A stretch of DNA of 45,788 nt. It comes from an uncultured Lachnospiraceae bacterium (GTDB lineage: Bacteria > Bacillota > Clostridia > Lachnospirales > Lachnospiraceae). The notes below the pieces were generated by a model. That model did no database searches, was not told where the DNA came from, and was given only the letters and a program-made list of their open reading frames with translations. A program made the translations under genes and the position numbers. Position 1 is the first letter of the stretch. Each line of letters begins with the position of its first letter. Positions 34,005-40,650 of the stretch are shown here, one piece after another. The stretch spans positions 1 through 45,788 of the forward strand of contig CANQBX010000025.1 in the NCBI GenBank assembly GCA_947589095.1. The letters are read 5' to 3'.

Positions 34005-35387
34005 CTACCCTTCCAGGAATTTGCGAAGCTCGGCAAGCCGCGCCTCTGCGTCCCCGCGTCCCAGTTCATAGGCGCGCAGGATCTCCTCCGGATCTCTGCA
34101 GGTGCGGCTGATGGTCATTACCCGGCTCGGACAGATTACGAACGCCTTTCCCTCCTGCTCCAGCCTGCGGATCAGGCGGATCGTCTCATTGTAGGTCTTC
34201 GGACGGCGCTTCAGGGCCGCCATGAACCGGGGATAGCGGCAGTACACGATATGCCCCGGCCCTATATACTGCGGCGGTTTCACATAGGACGCGTCGCGGG
34301 TCAGGACGACTACGTTCTTGCGGTAACCCATCCGAAGCATACCGCGGATCGGAATGCTGTCGGTACAGCCGCCGTCCAGAAGCTCCATTCCCTCATATTG
34401 AACGATATGGGAGACAAATGGGAGCGACGCCGACGCCCGGACCGCGTCGACCTGCTTCTTCATGTCCGTGATCCGGATATATTCCGGCCTTCCGGTCTTA
34501 AGATTGCTGCATCCGGCGTAAAACCGGGTCGGCGACGCCGCGAATGTCTCAAAGTCATAGGGATCCAGCTTCTCCGGAATCTCATGGTAGCAGAACTGCG
34601 TGTCCACCATCTCGCCGCGGCGCAGCAGATTGGAAAAGCTCATGAACCGCTTATCCTGACAGTATTTCTGATAATAGCGGATGCTCCGGCCGCCCTGTCC
34701 GGAGACATAGGAACAGCCGTGGATCGCCCCGGCCGATACCCCCAGCACGCCGTCAAACGCGATCCCGTGCTCCAGAAACACATCCAGAACCCCCGCCGTA
34801 TAGATCCCGCGCATCCCGCCGCCTTCCAGCACAAGGCCGGTCGGGGCAGCCTTCTGAAACGCCAGCCGTTCATCCCCGTCTTCCAGATGGATGATCCCGC
34901 AGTAGGAGAATCCATTTTTCTTAAGCATCCCCTGCATTACCGTATTGTCGCGGTGCGTATCGATGCGCAGGTTGCCGCAGCGGCTGAAAGCCCATCGGAT
35001 GCAGAAGGAACCGGCACCCCTAACGATCCCGGCCGATGCGATCCGATGGACTACGCCGTAGGGTTCCCCGCTTATCCACCGGCCGTCCTCGATCTCGCGG
35101 TAAGTCGGATCCTCGCCTTCTTTATAGTAAAATACGGCCGCGATCTCCTCTCCCGCCATGCAGACGTAGGAATTCCCTTCCTCAATATCCAGTTTAACCC
35201 GCGAGGCCGGCGGTTTTGAATTTCCCCACTGGTTCGGGTTGCCGTGCTCCGCCATAAACGCGCGGGCGCGCTCATAGACCGCCAGCACCTGCGCAAGCTG
35301 CTCCGGCTTTGTCCTCTCAACGCGCAGCGCCGCTGCGCAGATATGCGTCTTGCCGGCCTGTATCTTCCCGTTTTCTTCCATTTTCAT
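34005..35387 (-). CDS. GNAT acetyltransferase-patatin phospholipase fusion
   Basis: About residues 20-185 form a GNAT domain (SYVCMAGEEIAAVFYY, VVHRIASAGIVRGAG, RIDTHRDNTVMQGMLKKNGFSYCG). After only a few residues the patatin domain starts: TGLVLEGGGMRGIYTAGVLDVFLE (oxyanion loop), the nucleophile serine in GVSAGAIHG and the catalytic Asp in LLDGGCTDSIPI. The patatin half matches the YjjU-like bacterial group. Each half has normal length for a stand-alone protein. The promoter -10 at 35446-35451 puts the start of transcription near 35439, which leaves an in-frame ATG at 35441 outside the message; I therefore use the ATG at 35387 (460 residues). Cytoplasmic. Substrates unknown. Confidence 0.82.
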   Translation of the reverse strand: MKMEENGKIQAGKTHICAAALRVERTKPEQLAQVLAVYERARAFMAEHGNPNQWGNSKPPASRVKLDIEEGNSYVCMAGEEIAAVFYYKEGEDPTYREIEDGRWISGEPYGVVHRIASAGIVRGAGSFCIRWAFSRCGNLRIDTHRDNTVMQGMLKKNGFSYCGIIHLEDGDERLAFQKAAPTGLVLEGGGMRGIYTAGVLDVFLEHGIAFDGVLGVSAGAIHGCSYVSGQGGRSIRYYQKYCQDKRFMSFSNLLRRGEMVDTQFCYHEIPEKLDPYDFETFAASPTRFYAGCSNLKTGRPEYIRITDMKKQVDAVRASASLPFVSHIVQYEGMELLDGGCTDSIPIRGMLRMGYRKNVVVLTRDASYVKPPQYIGPGHIVYCRYPRFMAALKRRPKTYNETIRLIRRLEQEGKAFVICPSRVMTISRTCRDPEEILRAYELGRGDAEARLAELRKFLEG

Positions 35388-35445
35388 TTTCTCAAATACA
35401 TCCTTTCCGCTGCCCGGCAGAATCCGTTTTCTCACCGTCATAAAA

Positions 35446-35474
35446 AGTATAACACAATTTACCGCTCATGTTCA
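35446..35474 (-). promoter_or_regulatory. Candidate promoter of the GNAT-patatin gene
   Basis: On the minus strand TATACT (35446-35451) is a good -10; 17 bp upstream stands TGAACA, a 4-of-6 match to the -35. It decides against the most upstream start codon of the gene. Confidence 0.45.
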
Positions 35475-35600
35475 CATCTATGTTCCTTTTTTTCAATTTT
35501 CTCTTTCAAAATATACCAAACTTCTGTATACTAAAAACATAGGCGTTAAGGCAGCCTTTAACGCCGGATCATCCTGTACATCTGCAAAGGGGGAACTATT

Positions 35601-36044
35601 ATGGGAGAACAGAAGATGCAGCCGTCTTTAGGAGATGCGGACGAGCGCGCCGCCATTATGAAACGGATCGAGGCCAGCAACGCGGCCCAGGAACGCTATG
35701 CGAAAAAGCAGTATAAGATGTCGCTGATCGGCGCGGCGGCCAATGTGGCCGTGCTGGGCCTTGTCGTATTTCTGATCTTTACGCTGCTTCCGAAGATCAA
35801 CGCGACCTTCGAGGACCTGAACACCGTCATGGAGAATGTAGAAACGATCACAGAGGAACTGTCGTCGATCGATATCGAGGGTATGGTAGGAAATATCGAC
35901 GATCTGGTGGTCGGAAGCTCCGACAGTCTGAACCAGGCCATGAAGAAGATCAACGCCATCGATATCGAGAAGCTGAACGACGCGATCCGCAATCTAAACG
36001 ACGCAGTCGAACCCATGGCCAGATTCGCGAACATGTTCAAGTAA
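35601..36044 (+). CDS. Small membrane protein with coiled-coil ectodomain
   Basis: The 147-residue protein has a cytoplasmic helix with many Ala, Glu and Lys (to about 43), one transmembrane helix (SLIGAAANVAVLGLVVFLIFTLL) and then about 80 residues of heptad-like sequence (NTVMENVETITEELSSIDIEG, DSLNQAMKKINAIDIEKLNDAI), likely a coiled coil. The two IDIE stretches suggest an internal duplication. It recalls DUF948-type or chemoreceptor-like helices but has no known domain. AAAGGGGG precedes the ATG. A TATACT box lies about 75 bp upstream; a terminator follows. Single-gene unit. Confidence 0.78.
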   Translation: MGEQKMQPSLGDADERAAIMKRIEASNAAQERYAKKQYKMSLIGAAANVAVLGLVVFLIFTLLPKINATFEDLNTVMENVETITEELSSIDIEGMVGNIDDLVVGSSDSLNQAMKKINAIDIEKLNDAIRNLNDAVEPMARFANMFK

Positions 36045-36050
36045 ATTCCG

Positions 36051-36119
36051 GCAGGACGCCCGTGACGCCCTTGTCCGCATGGAAATTTCAGCAGAGCGCC
36101 ACGGACGCCCTGCCCGCAT
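36051..36119 (-). repeat. Two reversed copies of the short GC-rich dispersed element
   Basis: Read on the minus strand, 36051-36085 starts with TTTCCATGCGG and ends GCGTCCTGC; 36091-36119 is a second, partial unit. They match the units at 17827-17901 and 24759-24792 and lie between a gene end and its terminator. Confidence 0.45.
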
Positions 36120-36132
36120 ACTGACGCAGGAG

Positions 36133-36162
36133 AAGCCCGCGCCGGCCGGTACGGGCTTTTTT
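36133..36162 (+). terminator. Terminator of the coiled-coil membrane protein gene
   Basis: AAGCCCG pairs with CGGGCTT around a GC-rich loop and is followed by a T-run; it stands between convergent genes. Confidence 0.8.
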
Positions 36163-36186
36163 CCGTTGGTTTTCGCTTTCGGTCTC

Positions 36187-37299
36187 TTACTTCACAAACT
36201 CCGTGATATCCTTCATGACCTGGCTGATCTTAATGTGCTGCGGACAGATCTGCTCGCACTTATGGCAGCTGTGACACTGATCCGCCCTGACCTCGAACGC
36301 CTCATAGCTTTCCCGTACCCGGTTCTTGCTTCCGTGGACGCCGAAGCCGTTATAGACCTTAAAGATCTCCGGGATATTCAGGCCGAAGGGACACGGCATG
36401 CAATACGCGCAGCCGGTGCAGCCGACCATGGACATGCTGTCGTAGATTTCCTTTGCTTTAGCGTAAGCGGCAATTCCTTCATCGTCAAGCATTCCGATCC
36501 CGCTTCTGGAAGCATAGAGAAGATTGTCCTCCACCTGCTGCCTGCTGCCCATTCCGCTTAAGACCACGCCCACCTCAGGCTGATTCCAGAGGAAATCAAA
36601 CGCGTGCTCCACCGGGGTCTTGCCGGCCGGGAAGGCCGCCGCCACATGCCCGGCCAGGTTGGCCAGACGTCCGCCCAGAAGCGGCTCCATGATAATGACG
36701 CCCATCCCCTTCGAGGCGGCGTAGCGCATACCCTCCGTACCTGCCTGGTCGTTGATATTGATGTAATTATACTGGATCTGACAGAACTCCCAGGCATCCG
36801 TGTAATCCACAATTTCCTTAAATGCATCCAGATTGTCGTGGAAGGAGAAACCGATGTGGCGGATCCTTCCGTCCGCTTTCGCCCGCTTCATATGATCGAC
36901 CAGATGCAGCGGCTTCACTGTCTGCTCCAGCCGCTCCTTCCCCATGGCATGAAGAAGATAGAAATCGATATGGTCTGTCTGCAGCTTCTGAAGCTGCTCA
37001 TTCAGAAGCCGGTCGAAATCGGCTTCCTCATGAACCGACCATAACGGCAGTTTGGTAGCCAGATGGACTTTCTCCCGGTAGCCGTCCTGAAGGGCCTTGC
37101 CCACAACGATCTCGCTCTGCCCGCCATGATAAGGATAAGCGGTGTCTATGTAATTGACGCCCTCGTCGATCGCGTGACGGATGATGGAAATGGCCTCCGC
37201 CTCATCCACGGAACCGTCCGCAAGGACCGGCAGACGCATACAGCCGAATCCCAGAGCCGAAACCTCTGCCCCTGTGTTGCCAAACTTACGGTACTGCAT
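36187..37299 (-). CDS. Aldo/keto reductase with C-terminal 4Fe-4S domain
   Basis: The 370-residue protein joins an AKR TIM barrel (MQYRKFGNTGAEVSALGFGCMRLP; catalytic Asp/Tyr in YIDTAYPYHGGQSE; HIDFYLLHAMGKE) with a ferredoxin-like end carrying CTGCAYCMPCPFG and CHSCHKCEQICPQHI. This AKR group is common in anaerobes and probably couples electron transfer to carbonyl reduction; the substrate is unknown. I chose the ATG at 37299, which has AAGGAGG upstream and matches the usual N-terminus; a longer frame adds 35 unconserved residues. Confidence 0.92.
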   Translation of the reverse strand: MQYRKFGNTGAEVSALGFGCMRLPVLADGSVDEAEAISIIRHAIDEGVNYIDTAYPYHGGQSEIVVGKALQDGYREKVHLATKLPLWSVHEEADFDRLLNEQLQKLQTDHIDFYLLHAMGKERLEQTVKPLHLVDHMKRAKADGRIRHIGFSFHDNLDAFKEIVDYTDAWEFCQIQYNYININDQAGTEGMRYAASKGMGVIIMEPLLGGRLANLAGHVAAAFPAGKTPVEHAFDFLWNQPEVGVVLSGMGSRQQVEDNLLYASRSGIGMLDDEGIAAYAKAKEIYDSMSMVGCTGCAYCMPCPFGLNIPEIFKVYNGFGVHGSKNRVRESYEAFEVRADQCHSCHKCEQICPQHIKISQVMKDITEFVK

Positions 37300-37560
37300 A
37301 ATACAAAATTCCTCCTTACCTATACTCTGCCGCGGACGTTCGGATCCGCGCGGCCGTCTGCCGCCGCAGAAAGAACATCCTCGGCATATTCTACTTACTT
37401 GCAAAAAATCGCGCCGCCGGCTCCTTTATCCGCCATATAGTCTCATCCCGAAAAGTCTGTGAACAGCGTTTCTTCCGAATGGCTGCATTCTATAGAAAAG
37501 GACAGTTCCGGATCCTTGCATTCCGGCCGCTGTCCTTTCCAAGCTGAATCTTTTCCGTCG
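37300..37560. other. Gap between kdgK and the aldo/keto reductase
   Basis: The 261-bp gap holds the ribosome site of the reductase, the terminator of kdgK (37496-37538) and about 190 bp in which I find no promoter worth calling and no gene. Confidence 0.5.
37496..37538 (-). terminator. Terminator of the kdgA-kdgK operon
   Basis: On the minus strand AAAGGACAG pairs with CTGTCCTTT, with an inner CCGG pairing, and TTCTATAG follows. It lies 22 bp after the kdgK stop. Confidence 0.75.
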
Positions 37561-38592
37561 TTATCTCTGTACACGGCCGGAACCGTCTCCGCCGGCCAGC
37601 GCGTCCACATCGGCGCGTGTCACCAGGTTAAAGTCGCCGGGGATCGTGTGCTTCAGCGCGGAAGCCGCCACCGCGAACTCCAGAGCCGCCTTCATGTCCT
37701 TGCCGTCCAGCAGGCCGCAGATCAGCCCCGCCGCGAAGGAGTCGCCGCCGCCGACGCGGTCCACGATCGGGGCGATACGGTACTTTCTGGAATGGTAGAA
37801 CTCCCGGGTCTTACCATCCATGATGCAGGCGGACCAGCCGTTGTCGGAAGCGCTGTGGCTCTCGCGCAGGGAGCTGATAATGTACTGAAATCCGAACTTA
37901 TCCGCCATCTGATTGAAGATATCCACGTATCCGGCCAGTTCCAGCTCGCCGGAGGTCACGTCCGTATTGCCGGGCTTGAAGCCCAGAACCTTCTCCGCGT
38001 CCTCTTCATTGCCGATGCAGACATCCACATACTGCATCAGATTCGTCATGACCTTCTGGGCCTTCTCGGAAGACCACAGCTTCTTGCGGAAGTTCAGATC
38101 CACGGAAACCGTCACGCCGTGGGCCTTGGCCGCCTTCAGAGCCGCCTCGGTCAGCACGATAGCGTCGTCGCTGACGGCCGGCGTGATGCCGGTGAAATGG
38201 AACCAGTCGGCGTCCTTAAAGATCTCGTCAAAATCGAATTCCTCCGGCTTCGCCGTGGAAATGGAACTGTGGGCCCGGTCATAGACCACAGTAGAGGCGC
38301 GCATCGCGGAGCCGGTCTCCAGATAATAGATGCCCAGGCGCTCACCGCTTCTGGCGATATGCTTCGTGCCTACGTTATACTTGCGCAGGGCCGCCACGGC
38401 GCACTCCCCGATGGGGTTCGCCGGAACCGCGGTCACAAACTCAGCGTCATGGCCATAATTAGCCAGCGACACCGCCACATTCGCCTCGCCGCCGCCGTAA
38501 TTGATGTCGAACTCGTCTGCCTGAATGAATTTCTCGTTGTTGGGGGTGGACAGCCGCAGCATGATCTCACCCATTGTAACTACTTTTGCCAT
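37561..38592 (-). CDS. kdgK: 2-keto-3-deoxygluconate kinase (PfkB family)
   Basis: Phosphorylates 2-keto-3-deoxygluconate to KDPG. The 343-residue protein has the ribokinase-fold start (VTMGEIMLRLSTPNNEKFIQADEFDINYGGGEANVAVSLANYG) and PfkB signature 2 with the catalytic base Asp in DRVGGGDSFAAGLICGL. Many PfkB sugar kinases look alike; the identity comes from its pairing with the KDPG aldolase 108 bp upstream in the same operon, together the end of uronate (pectin, glucuronate) breakdown. AAGGAG precedes the ATG. No uronate isomerase or dehydrogenase genes are in the window. Confidence 0.9.
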   Translation of the reverse strand: MAKVVTMGEIMLRLSTPNNEKFIQADEFDINYGGGEANVAVSLANYGHDAEFVTAVPANPIGECAVAALRKYNVGTKHIARSGERLGIYYLETGSAMRASTVVYDRAHSSISTAKPEEFDFDEIFKDADWFHFTGITPAVSDDAIVLTEAALKAAKAHGVTVSVDLNFRKKLWSSEKAQKVMTNLMQYVDVCIGNEEDAEKVLGFKPGNTDVTSGELELAGYVDIFNQMADKFGFQYIISSLRESHSASDNGWSACIMDGKTREFYHSRKYRIAPIVDRVGGGDSFAAGLICGLLDGKDMKAALEFAVAASALKHTIPGDFNLVTRADVDALAGGDGSGRVQR

Positions 38593-38700
38593 AGATTATC
38601 GCTCCTTGTATATTCTGTATCTCCGCTGTCCCATCCTCCTTCCGGATGGAAACCGCGCGAAATCTGCGCCCGCCTGTCAGACGCCATATTCCACGCTTTC

Positions 38701-39354
38701 TTATTTCGCGCGGGCCGCGGCTACCGCCTCGACGAACTCCTTCGCCTTCGCCGTTACCGCCGCGAAATCACCGGTCTTGGCGCCCTTGGTCAGGCTGCTG
38801 CCGGTTCCCACCGCGTACGCGCCCGCCTTGATCCACTTGTCAACATTGTCCACATCCACGCCGCCGGAGGGCATGAACTCTCCCTGAGGAAGCGGTCCCT
38901 TGAAGGAACTGATCGCCGCCGGTCCCACAATATTGCCGGGGAAGATCTTGATCACGTCGCAGCCGGCTTCCAGAGCGGTGATCGCCTCGGTCGGCGTCAT
39001 GACGCCGGGAAGCATGGGCACACGATAGCGGTTGCACAGCTTGATCGTCTCTACATTCAGGCCGGGGCTCACGACATAGTTCGCGCCCGCCAGGATCACC
39101 TGCCTGGCCGTCTCCGGATCCAGAACGGTACCCGCGCCGATCACTACCTTGTCGTTATCCTTATACTTCTTCGCCATAGCCGCGATGAAATCCACCGGGT
39201 TGCCGTCGTCCATGGTCATAGTGATCTCGATGAAATTGATTCCGCCGGCGATGATGGCGTCGACTACCTTCTCGCCCTGCTCCAGATTCTTCGCGCGCAC
39301 GACCGCTACCAGGCAGTCCTCGCGCATTCTCGATAATACCTGCTCTTTCTTCAT
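38701..39354 (-). CDS. kdgA: KDPG/KHG aldolase
   Basis: Splits 2-keto-3-deoxy-6-phosphogluconate into pyruvate and glyceraldehyde 3-phosphate (class I aldolase, also active on KHG). The 217-residue protein has LVAVVRAKNLEQ, the general base Glu in FIEITMTM, GAGTVLD, and the Schiff-base lysine in CDVIKIFPGN, followed by MPSGGV. GAAGGAG precedes the ATG. A consensus promoter lies about 90 bp upstream; kdgK is next in the operon. Confidence 0.95.
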   Translation of the reverse strand: MKKEQVLSRMREDCLVAVVRAKNLEQGEKVVDAIIAGGINFIEITMTMDDGNPVDFIAAMAKKYKDNDKVVIGAGTVLDPETARQVILAGANYVVSPGLNVETIKLCNRYRVPMLPGVMTPTEAITALEAGCDVIKIFPGNIVGPAAISSFKGPLPQGEFMPSGGVDVDNVDKWIKAGAYAVGTGSSLTKGAKTGDFAAVTAKAKEFVEAVAAARAK

Positions 39355-39444
39355 GTTCGCCCTTCTCCTTCTATTTTATTTGCATATCCGGCTGGCATAT
39401 CCCCACCGGAAGAGCGGGTAACACTCCGCCCTAAAGCTAATCTA

Positions 39445-39473
39445 AGTGTACTCCTTTTGCTCAATTATGTCAA
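39445..39473 (-). promoter_or_regulatory. Promoter of the kdgA-kdgK operon
   Basis: On the minus strand TTGACA (39468-39473) and TACACT (39445-39450) are 17 bp apart, giving a start near 39438 and a leader of about 84 nt. Confidence 0.8.
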
Positions 39474-39552
39474 TATTATCCAGCCTCCGCAGGAATAATA
39501 CTGCCTCTTCTTACCCAAAGCTTCTCGCTCATTTTTTGACGCCGCGGCCAAC

Positions 39553-39624
39553 TGGTCTGACGCCGTTTTAACGCCACAAAGCGTAAATTTACGTAAAATT
39601 ACGTGATTTTCGTGTGGTCAGACC
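39553..39624. promoter_or_regulatory. Paired GntR/FadR-type operator-like sites
   Basis: TGGTCTGAC (39553-39561) and TGGTCAGACC (39615-39624) resemble the TGGTNNGACCA operators of the FadR branch of GntR regulators, a group that often controls uronate genes. They also form the outer arms of an imperfect dyad that contains the palindromes GTAAATTTAC and ACGTAA-AA-TTACGT. The sites lie 80-150 bp upstream of the kdgA promoter and directly 3' of metA. No GntR gene is in the window. A structured 3' end of the metA message is the alternative. Confidence 0.4.
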
Positions 39625-39641
39625 GAATGCCTACAAATGGC

Positions 39642-40574
39642 TTAAATACTGGATTCTTCCGCATCCTCCGCCAGCTTATAGGGCGTGGTCTGATACACGT
39701 AGTAATTCAGCCAGTTGCTGTAAAGCGTATTGGCCGTGCTTCTCCAGCTTAAGACCGGCCTGGACAGCGGGTCGTCATTCTCATAGTAATGGATCGGCAG
39801 CTTCGGGTTCAGCCCCCGCCCCATATCGCGCTGATACTCGTTATTCAGCGTCATCCGGTCGTACTCCGGATGGCCCTGGACGAATATCTGGCTGCCGTCC
39901 TTCCTCATGATCAGGAAGATCCCCGCCTCCTCCGACTCCGCCAGCACCAGAAGCTCCGGATGCTTCTCCACGTCGCACCTGCGGACCTCCGTGTAGCGGG
40001 AATGGGGCGCCATGATATAGTCGTCCATATTCCGGGTCAGCGGCAGGCGGTGGTGAAGCACCTTATGCCGGTAAATGCCGCTCAGCTTCTCATCCCTCTT
40101 ATACTTGGGAATCCCGTAATGGTAGTAGAGGCCGGCCTGGGCTCCCCAGCAGATGTGAAGCGTAGACGTCACATGGGATTTGCTCCACTCCATCACCTGG
40201 CAGAGCTCCTGCCAGTAATTGACCTCCTCGTACTCCAGCATCTCCACCGGCGCGCCCGTAATGATCATGCCATCGTAATGCTTGCGGCGGATCTCCGAAA
40301 ACGTCCGGTAAAACTGCTCCATATGGCTGGCCGACGTGTTCTTGGACACATGGGACGCCAGCATCATAAATGTGCAGTTGATCTGAAGCGGCGTATTAGA
40401 AAAGGACCGCAGAAGCTGCAGCTCCGTCTCCTCCTTCACCGGCATCAGATTTAGGATCAGGATCTCCAGGGGGCGGATATCCTGGCTCATGGCCCGCTCC
40501 TCGTCCATGACGAAAATATTCTCCGACTCCAGGATCGCCTTTGCCGGCAGATCGCTCTGTATCTTGATAGGCAT
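39642..40574 (-). CDS. metA: Homoserine O-acetyltransferase (MetA family)
   Basis: Activates homoserine for methionine synthesis. The 310-residue protein has the catalytic cysteine Cys142 (HICWGAQAGLY), and His235 and Glu237 in QGHPEYDR, at exactly the numbering of characterised MetA proteins. Residue 111 is Glu (TGAPVEML); in the family a Glu here goes with acetyl-CoA and a Gly with succinyl-CoA, so acetyl-homoserine is the predicted product in spite of the common succinyltransferase name. GGAGG precedes the ATG at 40574. There are only 76 bp to ligA, and no SAM riboswitch or T-box is visible. Confidence 0.94.
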   Translation of the reverse strand: MPIKIQSDLPAKAILESENIFVMDEERAMSQDIRPLEILILNLMPVKEETELQLLRSFSNTPLQINCTFMMLASHVSKNTSASHMEQFYRTFSEIRRKHYDGMIITGAPVEMLEYEEVNYWQELCQVMEWSKSHVTSTLHICWGAQAGLYYHYGIPKYKRDEKLSGIYRHKVLHHRLPLTRNMDDYIMAPHSRYTEVRRCDVEKHPELLVLAESEEAGIFLIMRKDGSQIFVQGHPEYDRMTLNNEYQRDMGRGLNPKLPIHYYENDDPLSRPVLSWRSTANTLYSNWLNYYVYQTTPYKLAEDAEESSI

Positions 40575-40650
40575 ATTCTTTCCTCCGCTGCGATTCAGAT
40601 TCCTTGATTACGCGTTCCGCTCACCGGCAGACCGCCGAAAATTTATTCTA

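Noticed and set aside
40575-40650. SAM riboswitch in front of metA
   Set aside because: The gap is only 76 bp and does not show the conserved helices.
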